Positions 36,321-44,048 of a DNA stretch of 64,000 bases are shown piece by piece. Where the stretch lies: NCBI RefSeq assembly GCF_013520985.1, contig NZ_JACDTY010000002.1:434001-498000 (forward strand), written 5' to 3'. Position 1 is the stretch's first letter. Every line of letters starts with the position of its first letter. The notes beneath the pieces are model-generated. The model was not told the origin of the DNA. It was given only the letters and a program-made list of their open reading frames with translations, and made no database searches. A program made the translations under genes and the position numbers. This DNA comes from Mesorhizobium neociceri (GTDB taxonomy: Bacteria > Pseudomonadota > Alphaproteobacteria > Rhizobiales > Rhizobiaceae).

Positions 36321-36510
36321 GAGTGCGGTCCCCGCCGTCTCTCGGTTCCAAAAGGGTGTCGATGCCAGATGATGCCTCGATGCACGGCCCCGATGTCCTT
36401 GCCCGGCATGGGCAGGACGAAGGCCTGCGACTGGTCAGCTAGCCTTTCCCCACAGACAAGAGGGTAAGGCCGAGAGGCAGTGCCGACAATCGCAATCTGT
36501 AGATTGAAGG

Positions 36511-36534
36511 CCGGCCGGGCACGCGCCCGGCCGG
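36511..36534 (-). terminator. Intercistronic hairpin downstream of binding-protein gene
   Basis: Perfect 10-base stem (CCGGCCGGGC / GCCCGGCCGG) with a 4-base loop, just after the solute-binding-protein stop and before the permease gene. No long T run follows, so it is more likely a partial terminator or an RNA-stabilising hairpin that raises binding protein over permease than a full stop. Confidence 0.55.
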
Positions 36535-36549
36535 TCTGTCTCTGAGCTC

Positions 36550-37809
36550 TTACTTGCCCGGCTTGTACCAGCTGTCGAGGCCGGTCTGCAGCTTCTTGGC
36601 GGCAGCTTCCGGCGTATCGGTGCCGTTGATGACGTTGGCCGATTCAACCCAGGTCTCGTTTTCCAGGTTCGGCGTGCCGCGCGACAAGATCTGGTAGGTC
36701 GAGCGGATCGTCGACTTGCACTTGTCGCGCCAGGAGACGAACTCCTGCGCCAGCGGGTCTTCCATCTTCACCGGGCTGGAGTTCAGGCTGAAGAAGCCCG
36801 GCAGGGCGTTGGCGTAGATGGTGGCGAAGTCCGGCGAGGCGACCCAGGACAGGAAGGTCTTGGCCGCATCGGCATTCTTCGACGCCGCATTCAGGCCCAT
36901 GCCGATATCGGTATGGTCGGAGATGTAGCAGGTGTCGCCGGCCTTCTCGACCGGCGGCGGGAAGGCGCCCATCTTGAACTGCGCCTGGGTGTTGAACAGG
37001 CCGATTTCCCACGAGCCGGCCGGGTAGATGGCGGCGCGGCCGAGGGTGAACAGGTTCTGGCTGTCCGGGTAGGTCTGGGCTTCGAAGCCGTCGCCGAGAT
37101 AGGGCTTCCATTTTGCCAGTTCGGCATAGGGCGCGACCCAGTCGGCGTCGGTCAGCTTCTGCTCGCCCTTGATGAGGGCTGCGCGGCCGTCTTCGCCTTT
37201 CCAGTAGTTGGGGCCGATGTTCTGGTAGCCCATGGTCGCGGCTTCCCAGAGGTCCTTGGTGCCCATCGCCATCGGGATGTAGGTGCCGTCGGCCTTGATC
37301 TTGTCGAGCGCGGCGAAGAACTCGTCACGCGTCGTCGGCACCTTGATGCCGAGCTTGTCGAAGGCGTCCTTGTTGTAGATGAAGCCGTGGATGACCGAGG
37401 CCATCGGCACGCAGAAGCTCGACTTGCCGTCGTCGGTCTGCCAGGCGGCCTTGGCGACCGGCGAGAAGTTCTCCATGCCGGGCAGTGCCGCGAGATCGGC
37501 GAGGTTGCCCTTCTTGAACAGTTCGAGCGACTTGTCGAACGGGCGGCAGGTGATCAGGTCGCCAGCCGAGCCGGCGGCAAGCTTGGCGCCGAGTGCCGCG
37601 TCATACTCGGTCGGAGCCGACGGTGCGAACACCACCTTGATGCCCGGGTTCTTGGCTTCGAAGGCTGGGATCAGCTTGTCCTTCCAGATGGCAAGGTCGT
37701 CGCCGCGCCAGCTTTCGATGTTGAGCGTTACGTCATCGGCGTGAGCCAACCCGGCGGTGCCGAGAATGCTGGTGCCGAGCAGCAGTGCCGTCAGTAGTTT
37801 CGTTGTCAT
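36550..37809 (-). CDS. CUT1-type sugar ABC solute-binding protein
   Basis: Periplasmic family 1 solute-binding protein of 419 residues. ATG at 37809 is preceded by GGGAGACTAGC. The Sec signal peptide ends near GLAHA. Landmarks are ESWRGDDLAIWKDKLIPAFEAK, TEYDAALGAKLAAGSAGD and PAGSWEIGLF. As it directly follows murQ and lies opposite nagA, the likely ligand is N-acetylglucosamine, a chitin oligomer or a cell-wall sugar. The N-terminal coding begins inside the region just beyond the murQ stop (1-base gap). Confidence 0.9.
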   Translation of the reverse strand: MTTKLLTALLLGTSILGTAGLAHADDVTLNIESWRGDDLAIWKDKLIPAFEAKNPGIKVVFAPSAPTEYDAALGAKLAAGSAGDLITCRPFDKSLELFKKGNLADLAALPGMENFSPVAKAAWQTDDGKSSFCVPMASVIHGFIYNKDAFDKLGIKVPTTRDEFFAALDKIKADGTYIPMAMGTKDLWEAATMGYQNIGPNYWKGEDGRAALIKGEQKLTDADWVAPYAELAKWKPYLGDGFEAQTYPDSQNLFTLGRAAIYPAGSWEIGLFNTQAQFKMGAFPPPVEKAGDTCYISDHTDIGMGLNAASKNADAAKTFLSWVASPDFATIYANALPGFFSLNSSPVKMEDPLAQEFVSWRDKCKSTIRSTYQILSRGTPNLENETWVESANVINGTDTPEAAAKKLQTGLDSWYKPGK

Positions 37810-37810
37810 G

Positions 37811-38767
37811 CTAGTCTCCCTGTTGACCTTTTTCAGGTTCGGTTTTGAGAACAGGGGCCTTCGCGCCCTTGTTCCCCTCGATCGCGGAAAGTGCTGGCCT
37901 GAGCTTCTGGCCGGTCCCTTCCAGTATCTTCTCGGCCACATCGGCGTTGGCGGCGCCGGCGGCGAGCAGAATGGCGGTTTTGACCACGCCGTCGCTCGCT
38001 TCGAGCAGGCGCGCGGCATCTTGCCTGTCGTGGCCGCTGATGGCGGCGACGATGCGTGCCGCGCGGTCGCGCAGCTTGATGTTGTCGGCGGTGAGATTGA
38101 CCATGTAGCCGTCATGGACGTGGCCGAGATGGATGGCGGTCAGCGTCGACAGCATGTTGAGCGCGATCTTCTGGGCAGTGCCGGCGCCCATGCGCGTCGA
38201 GCCGGCAATCACCTCCGGCGGCGTTTCCAGCAGGATGGCGACATCGGCCAGATTGAGCAGCGGCGTGTCCCTGTTGTTGGCGATGGCGATGGTCGCCGCA
38301 CCCCGGCCGCGCGCATCCTTCAGCGCCTGGACCGCATAGGGTGTCGAGCCGCTGGCCGAAATCGCGATCAGGCAGTCGCTCTTGCCGATGCCGGCGCCGG
38401 CAACAGCCGCCGAGGCTTCGTCGGTGTCGTCTTCCGGCCCGCCGGCCAGCGTCTTGAAGGCCTCGTCGCCGCCGGCAATCAGGATGACGATGCGCTCGCG
38501 CTTGATGCCGAACGTGCCGGGCAATTCCAGCGCGTCGGCCAGCGCCATCAGGCCGGAGCTACCGGCCGCCGCATAGGCAAGCTTGCCGCCGCCATTCAGC
38601 CGGCCGGCAATGATCTCGGCTGCGGCAGCGATGGCGGGAATGGCGTCGCGGACGGCCTTGGCGGCCTCGATCTGTGCATTGACCAAAGAAGAAAGGATGG
38701 TGTCCGGGGCCTGGATATCCAGTCCCTCGGCATTCCTGTGAAGCGCTTCGGTGCGCGGTTCGGCCAT
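37811..38767 (-). CDS. murQ: N-acetylmuramic acid 6-phosphate etherase
   Basis: MurQ removes the D-lactyl ether from MurNAc-6-phosphate, giving GlcNAc-6-phosphate for NagA. The 318-residue protein has the SIS-domain pattern of the family: TEALHRNAEGLDI at the start, AAAGSSGLMALADALELPGTFG, ISASGSTPYAVQALKDA and GSTRMGAGTAQKIALNMLST. ATG at 38767 follows GGAGGGACAGG. It heads the minus-strand operon (murQ, binding protein, permeases, DUF4304, dehydrogenase, ATPase). The promoter has a TGGTATT double repeat. Confidence 0.93.
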   Translation of the reverse strand: MAEPRTEALHRNAEGLDIQAPDTILSSLVNAQIEAAKAVRDAIPAIAAAAEIIAGRLNGGGKLAYAAAGSSGLMALADALELPGTFGIKRERIVILIAGGDEAFKTLAGGPEDDTDEASAAVAGAGIGKSDCLIAISASGSTPYAVQALKDARGRGAATIAIANNRDTPLLNLADVAILLETPPEVIAGSTRMGAGTAQKIALNMLSTLTAIHLGHVHDGYMVNLTADNIKLRDRAARIVAAISGHDRQDAARLLEASDGVVKTAILLAAGAANADVAEKILEGTGQKLRPALSAIEGNKGAKAPVLKTEPEKGQQGD

Positions 38768-38789
38768 CCCTGTCCCTCCGATGAGGGAA

Positions 38790-38817
38790 ACAATACCAAA
38801 AAAATACCACTTGTCCA
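38790..38817 (-). promoter_or_regulatory. murQ promoter with TGGTATT double-repeat operator
   Basis: On the minus strand TGGACA (38817-38812), 16 bases, then TATTGT (38795-38790) form a good -35/-10 pair 23 bases upstream of murQ. Two TGGTATT heptamers, 11 bases apart start to start (38809-38803 and 38798-38792), lie across the spacer and -10. The same arrangement occurs, mirrored, at 38927-38944. This fits repression by the UTRA-domain regulator encoded at 39842. Confidence 0.6.
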
Positions 38818-38926
38818 CACGCATTAACGGATTTGAGCGGCGGAAATCGCTGAGCCGGCGAATCTCCTAGGTTTTTCAATAAAATACGCCTTAATCTTTT
38901 TGAAACGGAAATTAATCCTTGGCTAT

Positions 38927-38944
38927 TGGTATTTTATTGGTATT
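38927..38944 (+). promoter_or_regulatory. TGGTATT double-repeat operator before the kinase gene
   Basis: Two TGGTATT heptamers start 11 bases apart (38927 and 38938) just ahead of the ribosome site of the kinase gene. A weak -35 (TTGAAA at 38900) lies 18 bases before TATTGG at 38924, so the repeats would cover the -10 and start region. The spacing is identical to the murQ-side site. Confidence 0.6.
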
Positions 38945-38966
38945 ATCCGTCCGGAGGAGAAATCGC

Positions 38967-39845
38967 GTGAATTTCGTGCTCGGTATCGATGGCGGCGGCA
39001 CCAGCTGCAGGGCAGCCCTTGCGACAGGCGATGGCGCTGTCATTGGCCTTGCCAAAAGTGGCGCTGCAAACATCCGCACCGATCTCACCGGCGCCAGGAC
39101 ACATATCGTCGAGGCGGCAAGGCAGGCCTTCATCGCCGCCGGGCAAGACCCGGATCTGATCCCGCAGACACCCGCCATTCTCGGCCTGGCCGGCGCCAAT
39201 GTCGGCACCTACCGGCAGCAGCTCGAGGCAATCCTGCCGTTCAGCATCAGCCGCGTCGAGACCGACGCCGAGATCGCGCTCGAAGGCGCTGTTGGTTCGG
39301 GCGATGGCGCCATGGCCATCCTCGGCACCGGCACCGCCTATATGGCGCGCAAGGGCGGCACATCGCGCGCCATTGGCGGCTGGGGTTTCCAGGTCGGCGA
39401 CCAGGGCAGCGGCGCCCGCATCGGCCGCGATCTCCTGGAACAGACGCTGCTTGCCCATGACGGCGTCCGACCGGGCTCGCCCTTGACCGACAGCATGATG
39501 GCCACCTTCCGTAACAATCCCGAAGACGTGGTCGAATTCACCACCAACGCCAAGCCCGGCGATTTCGGCGGCTTCGCGCCCAAAGTGTTCGAGCATGCCC
39601 AAAAGGGCGACAGCGTCGCCAACTGGATCGTCGACAAGGCGGTCGTCGATGTCGAGGCGTCGCTTGGCGCGCTCGACCTTTCGCACGATGCCCCGCTCTG
39701 CCTGCTCGGCGGGCTGGCGCCGCTTTATGCGCCGCGCCTTTCCCCGCGCTACCAGGCATTGCTGAAAGCACCGCTCGACGATGCGCTGGGCGGCGCCGTG
39801 CAGATGGCGGCCCGTATCTTCGCCAAAGCGGAGGCGGCGCGATGA
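38967..39845 (+). CDS. BadF/BadG/BcrA-type amino-sugar kinase (NagK/MurK-like)
   Basis: ATPase-fold kinase of 292 residues related to eukaryotic-type N-acetylglucosamine kinases and glucosamine kinases. Motifs: phosphate loop GIDGGGTSCRAAL (residues 5-17), a second loop ILGTGTAY and GGWGFQVGDQGSGARIGRD. GTG at 38967 is preceded by GGAGGAG. It opens the plus-strand unit and overlaps the GntR gene (ATGA). Beside murQ, it may phosphorylate MurNAc as well as GlcNAc, as the related MurK enzymes do. No other amino-sugar kinase is in the cluster. Confidence 0.85.
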   Translation: MNFVLGIDGGGTSCRAALATGDGAVIGLAKSGAANIRTDLTGARTHIVEAARQAFIAAGQDPDLIPQTPAILGLAGANVGTYRQQLEAILPFSISRVETDAEIALEGAVGSGDGAMAILGTGTAYMARKGGTSRAIGGWGFQVGDQGSGARIGRDLLEQTLLAHDGVRPGSPLTDSMMATFRNNPEDVVEFTTNAKPGDFGGFAPKVFEHAQKGDSVANWIVDKAVVDVEASLGALDLSHDAPLCLLGGLAPLYAPRLSPRYQALLKAPLDDALGGAVQMAARIFAKAEAAR

Positions 39846-40624
39846 GCGACGCCGCCGACCAGATCTTCGCCACCCTGAAGCAATCGTCGCAGAGCGGTGC
39901 GCCGCTCTATCTGCAGCTCAGGAAAAGCATCGAGGACGCCGTCAATCGCGGCCTGATCGGGCCGGGTGATGCCCTGCCCTCCGAACGCGACATCGCGACC
40001 AAGGCGGATATCTCGCGCGTCACCGTGCGCAAGGCGGTGCAGGATCTGGTCAAGGGCGGCATCCTTGTGCAGCGCCACGGTTCCGGCACTTTCGTCGCGC
40101 CGCGCATGGAGCGTGTCGAGCAGTCGCTGTCGCGGCTCACTTCTTTCACCGAAGACATGGCCCGGCGCGGCATGGCGGTGCGTTCGGCCTGGCTCGACCG
40201 CGGCCTTTACGCGCCCTCGCCCGACGAGATGATGGTGCTCGGCCTGTCCTCCAGCGAATTGGTGGCGCGCGTGTCGCGCCTGCGCATCGCTAACGACACG
40301 CCGCTGGCGATCGAGCGCGCCTCGCTGTCGGCCAGCGCGCTGCCCGATCCGGCGGGGATAGGCTCCTCTCTCTACGCGGCGCTGGAATTGACCGGCAACC
40401 GGCCGGTGCGGGCGGTGCAACGCATTTCCGCCGCCAATCTCGGCGATGCCGATGCGCGACTGCTTGAAGTGCCGCCGGGTGTTGCCGGCCTGCACATCGA
40501 ACGCATTTCCTATCTGGCGAGCGGCAAGGTGATCGAATTCACCCGCTCCATCTACCGGGGCGACGCCTATGATTTCGTCGCCGAACTGCGGCTGACAGGG
40601 CCGAGCGAAGAGGGCCGACCATGA
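39842..40624 (+). CDS. GntR/UTRA regulator of amino-sugar genes (NagQ/DasR-like)
   Basis: Repressor of 260 residues: N-terminal winged helix (GPGDALPSERDIATKADISRVTVRKAVQ) and C-terminal UTRA ligand domain beginning near FTEDMARRGM. Family members such as NagR/YvoA, DasR and NagQ sense GlcNAc-6-P or GlcN-6-P. Its gene is inside the amino-sugar operon, overlapping both neighbours by four bases. The TGGTATT double repeats at 38792-38809 and 38927-38944 are its most likely sites. Confidence 0.88.
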   Translation: MSDAADQIFATLKQSSQSGAPLYLQLRKSIEDAVNRGLIGPGDALPSERDIATKADISRVTVRKAVQDLVKGGILVQRHGSGTFVAPRMERVEQSLSRLTSFTEDMARRGMAVRSAWLDRGLYAPSPDEMMVLGLSSSELVARVSRLRIANDTPLAIERASLSASALPDPAGIGSSLYAALELTGNRPVRAVQRISAANLGDADARLLEVPPGVAGLHIERISYLASGKVIEFTRSIYRGDAYDFVAELRLTGPSEEGRP

Positions 40625-41652
40625 TCCCCAACACCACTCATATGCGGCGCGAGATCGACGAGATTCCGGAAGCCGTCGCGCGCCTGCTCGACGGCTCGGC
40701 GGCGGTGCTGACCGAAGCCGGGCGCGGCATTCGCGAGCGCGATCCGAGCTTCATCGTCACCGTCGCGCGCGGCTCGTCCGACCATGCGGCCACCTTCATG
40801 AAATATGCCGTCGAGTTGACCGCCGGTCTCGCCGTCGCGTCGGTCGGCCCGTCCATCGCCTCGATCTACGGCGCCAAGCTCAAGCTTGCCGGTTCGGCTT
40901 GCCTCGCCATCTCGCAGTCGGGCAAGAGCCCCGACATCGTTACCATGGCCGAAACGGCGCGGGCCGGCGGATCGCTCACCGTTGCGATCACCAACACCGC
41001 CGATTCGCCGCTGGCGCGCGCCTCGGATTTTGCGATCGACATCCTGGCCGGGCCTGAACGCAGCGTCGCGGCGACGAAAACCTTCGTCAATTCGGCGGTC
41101 GCCGGCCTCGCGCTGATGGCGCATTGCACCGGCGACGACAAGCTGCTGGCCGCCCTTGCCCGCCTGCCCGAACATTTCAGCAAGGCGATCGCCTGCGACT
41201 GGATGGCATTGGCCGGTGCATTGGAGACGCCGCAGTCGCTGTTCATCCTTGGCCGCGGCCCGTCCGCGGCGATGGCCAACGAGGCAGCACTGAAATTCAA
41301 GGAGACCTGCGGCATGCATGCCGAGGCCTATAGTGCCGCCGAAGTCATGCACGGCCCGCTGGCGCTGGTCGGGCCGGGCTTCCCGGTGCTGGCGCTGGCC
41401 GCCCGCGATGCCTCCGAGCCGTCCGTGGCCGAGGCCGCCGACAACCTTGCCGGCAAGGGCGCCACCGTTTTTGTAACCTCGGACAAAGCCAAGAGCGCCG
41501 CACGGCTGCCGCATGTCGCCACCGGTCATCCCTTGACCGACCCGCTGACGCTGATCGTGTCCTTCTACGGTTTCGTCGAGGCCTTCGCCCGCCATCGCGG
41601 CCTCGATCCCGATGTGCCGCGCAATCTGCGCAAGGTGACGGAAACCGTATGA
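40621..41652 (+). CDS. SIS-domain glucosamine-6-phosphate deaminase (NagB-II/AgaS-like)
   Basis: Protein of 343 residues with two sugar isomerase (SIS) domains. Key segments are TVARGSSDHAATFMKYAVE, AISQSGKSPDIV and ILGRGPSAAMANEAALKFKETCGMHAEAYSAAEVMHGP (starting about residue 205). It resembles the isomerase half of GlmS without the glutaminase half, the layout of NagB-II deaminases that replace classical NagB. It would turn glucosamine-6-phosphate into fructose-6-phosphate and ammonia. It overlaps the regulator and nagA genes by four bases. Confidence 0.88.
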   Translation: MIPNTTHMRREIDEIPEAVARLLDGSAAVLTEAGRGIRERDPSFIVTVARGSSDHAATFMKYAVELTAGLAVASVGPSIASIYGAKLKLAGSACLAISQSGKSPDIVTMAETARAGGSLTVAITNTADSPLARASDFAIDILAGPERSVAATKTFVNSAVAGLALMAHCTGDDKLLAALARLPEHFSKAIACDWMALAGALETPQSLFILGRGPSAAMANEAALKFKETCGMHAEAYSAAEVMHGPLALVGPGFPVLALAARDASEPSVAEAADNLAGKGATVFVTSDKAKSAARLPHVATGHPLTDPLTLIVSFYGFVEAFARHRGLDPDVPRNLRKVTETV

Positions 41653-42824
41653 GCGACCGTTTTGCCCTGACTGGCGCCCGCATTTTCGACGGCGACGACT
41701 GGCACGACAATGCCGCCCTTATTGTGCATGGCGGTTTGGTCGAGGCCATTGTCTCCGACGGCGCCATTCCGTCCGGGGTTGTCCGCATCGACACCGGCGG
41801 CGGCATGCTTGCGCCGGGCTTCGTCGACCTGCAGGTCAATGGCGGCGGCGGCGTCATGCTCAACGACCATCCCGATGTCGCCTCGCTCGCAACCATCTGC
41901 CGGGCGCATGCGCCATTCGGCACCACGGCGCTTCTGGTGACGCTGATCACCGACACGCCTGAGATCACCGCCGCGGCCATTACCGCCGGCACCGAGGCGG
42001 CACGGCAGAAGCTGCCGGGATTTCTGGGCCTGCATCTCGAAGGGCCGCATCTCTCGATCGCCCGCAAGGGCGCGCATGATCCGGCGCTGATCCGGCCAAT
42101 GACGGATGCGGATGAGGCGGCCCTGATCGCGGCGCGGAAAAACCTGCCGGTGCTGCTGACGACGATTGCGCCTGAATCCGTCGAGCCTGCCCGCGTCGCG
42201 GCCTTGGCCAAGGCTGGCGTGATTGTCAGCCTCGGCCATTCCGACTCCGGTTACGCCACGGCCAGAGCCTTTGCCGACGCCGGCGCCAGCGTGGTCACGC
42301 ACCTGTTCAACGCCATGAGCCAGATCGGCAACCGCGAGCCGGGACTGGCCGGTGCGGCCATCGACATTGGCGGCCTCTCGGCCGGCATCATCGCCGACGG
42401 CATCCATGTCGATCCCGCCACCATGGCAATCGCGCTGCGCGCCAAGCAGGGACCGGGCAGGATCGTGCTGGTCACCGACGCCATGGCGACGATCGGTACC
42501 GACATGACCTCGTTCACCCTCAACGGCCGCATCATCTATCGCAAGGACGGCAGCCTGCGGCTTGCCGACGGCACGCTGGCCGGTGCCGATCTCGATATGA
42601 TCTCGGCCGTCCGCTATGTGCACCGGGTCGTCGGGCTGGACCTGTCGGAAGCGCTGCGCATGGCCTCGCTCTATCCGGCGCAAGCGGTCGGCCAGGCGCA
42701 CCGGCTCGGCCGCTTCGCCAACGGCACCGCAGCCGATATCGTCGCTCTGTCGGACGATCTCGACGTCAACGGCGTGTGGATCGGCGGCGACAGGGTTTTT
42801 GCACGCGGGGGAAGTCCGCGCTAA
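41649..42824 (+). CDS. nagA: N-acetylglucosamine-6-phosphate deacetylase
   Basis: Amidohydrolase of 391 residues that removes acetate from GlcNAc-6-phosphate. Metal and active-site segments: APGFVDLQVNGGGGVM (near residue 58), FLGLHLEGPHLS (Glu), VSLGHSDSGY (His), VVTHLFNAMSQ (His) and LVTDAMATIG (Asp). It is the last gene of the plus-strand unit; its product is passed to the SIS deaminase encoded just upstream. A family A palindrome follows within six bases of the stop. Confidence 0.93.
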   Translation: MSDRFALTGARIFDGDDWHDNAALIVHGGLVEAIVSDGAIPSGVVRIDTGGGMLAPGFVDLQVNGGGGVMLNDHPDVASLATICRAHAPFGTTALLVTLITDTPEITAAAITAGTEAARQKLPGFLGLHLEGPHLSIARKGAHDPALIRPMTDADEAALIAARKNLPVLLTTIAPESVEPARVAALAKAGVIVSLGHSDSGYATARAFADAGASVVTHLFNAMSQIGNREPGLAGAAIDIGGLSAGIIADGIHVDPATMAIALRAKQGPGRIVLVTDAMATIGTDMTSFTLNGRIIYRKDGSLRLADGTLAGADLDMISAVRYVHRVVGLDLSEALRMASLYPAQAVGQAHRLGRFANGTAADIVALSDDLDVNGVWIGGDRVFARGGSPR

Positions 42825-42829
42825 TTCCA

Positions 42830-42858
42830 GGTTCGCCGTTTCTCCGAAACGGTGAACC
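42830..42858. repeat. Interspersed palindrome, family A copy 2
   Basis: GGTTCGCCGTTT and AAACGGTGAACC arms around a 5-base loop. It matches the reverse complement of the palindrome at 2101-2139 in both arms. It occupies the 50-base gap between nagA and the FAD oxidoreductase gene and may also act as a terminator. Confidence 0.7.
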
Positions 42859-42875
42859 GCGATTGAGTCCCGCCC

Positions 42876-43988
42876 ATGCATGATGTCGATTGCGTTGTTG
42901 CCGGGGCGGGTGTGGTCGGCCTCGCCATTGCTCGCGCGCTGGCGCTGTCTGGCCGCGAGGTGCTGGTGGTCGAGAAGGCCAATGCCATCGGCACGGGCAC
43001 CAGTTCGCGCAATTCGGAAGTCATCCATGCCGGGCTCCACTATGCGCCAGGCAGCCTGAAGGCCCGGCTGTGCGTCGAGGGACGCGAGTTGCTCTATGCC
43101 TATTGCCGCGAGCACGGCGTCGCCCACCGCCGCACCGGCAAGCTGATCGTTGCCGTCGAACCCGACCAGTTGGACAGGCTGCAGGCGATCCAGGCCAATG
43201 CGCGGATCTGCGGGGTTGGCGATCTCGTGCTTTTGACACGCGAAGAGGTTGAAAGCCTGGAACCCGCACTGACCTGCGCCGGCGCGTTGTTGTCGCCGTC
43301 GACCGGCGTCGTCGACAGCCAAGCGCTGATGCTGTCGCTGCGCGGCGACGCGGAAGGGGCCGGCGCCTCCTTCGCCATGCACACCACGGTCTCCGACGCA
43401 ACCATCGAAGCCGACGGAATCCGGATCGATACGCGCGATGCCGATGGCGAGCGTTTCGCGCTGAAAGCCGGCGCCTTCGTCAACGCCGCCGGCCTCGATG
43501 CCCAGGCCTTGACCGGCCGCATCGAAGGTTTTCCGCAAGACCTTGTTCCGCCCCGATGGCTGGCGCGGGGCAACTATTTCGCGCTGTCCGGCAGCTCGCC
43601 CTTTTCGCGGCTGATCTATCCGGTGCCGGTCCATGGCGGCCTCGGCGTGCACCTGACCCTCGACATGTCTGGGAGCGCACGCTTTGGCCCGGACGTCGAA
43701 TGGATCGACCACATTGACTATACCGTTGATCCGGCTCGAGGCGTTGCCTTCTATGACGAAATCCGGCGCTACTGGCCCGGCCTAGCGGACGGCGCCCTGC
43801 AACCAGCCTATGCCGGTGTCAGGCCAAAACTGTCCGGTCCGGGCCAACCAGTCGCCGATTTCATCATCCAGGGCCCGGCCGACCATGGCGCTGGGCCGAT
43901 CGTCAATCTGTTCGGCATCGAGAGCCCCGGCCTGACGGCAAGCCTGGCGATCGCTGACCATGTCGTGGAGCTGCTCAGCCTGGAATGA
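42876..43988 (+). CDS. L-2-hydroxyglutarate oxidase-like FAD enzyme
   Basis: FAD-dependent oxidoreductase of 370 residues in the DAO/L2HGDH family. The FAD-binding GAGVVGLAIARALALSG is at residues 9-25, followed by VVEKANAIGTGTSSRNSEVIHAGLHY, the pattern of L-2-hydroxyglutarate oxidases (LhgO). The C terminus (GIESPGLTASLAIADHV) completes the FAD fold. It would oxidise L-2-hydroxyglutarate or a related hydroxy acid to the keto acid. It is a stand-alone gene with no obvious partner. Confidence 0.85.
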   Translation: MHDVDCVVAGAGVVGLAIARALALSGREVLVVEKANAIGTGTSSRNSEVIHAGLHYAPGSLKARLCVEGRELLYAYCREHGVAHRRTGKLIVAVEPDQLDRLQAIQANARICGVGDLVLLTREEVESLEPALTCAGALLSPSTGVVDSQALMLSLRGDAEGAGASFAMHTTVSDATIEADGIRIDTRDADGERFALKAGAFVNAAGLDAQALTGRIEGFPQDLVPPRWLARGNYFALSGSSPFSRLIYPVPVHGGLGVHLTLDMSGSARFGPDVEWIDHIDYTVDPARGVAFYDEIRRYWPGLADGALQPAYAGVRPKLSGPGQPVADFIIQGPADHGAGPIVNLFGIESPGLTASLAIADHVVELLSLE

Positions 43989-44048
43989 CGGGGCTGGTGC
44001 CATCTCAAGCCATGAAACCTTTTGATTTTGAGGCCGTTGTCGGGGCGT

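Noticed and set aside
42816..42876. Classical terminator after nagA
   Set aside because: The hairpin there is the family A repeat. It has no T run, so I list it as a repeat with possible terminator activity only.
41565..43712. Long minus-strand open frame (715 codons) opposite nagA and the FAD oxidoreductase
   Set aside because: It spans two well-recognised plus-strand genes; it is a codon-bias artefact.
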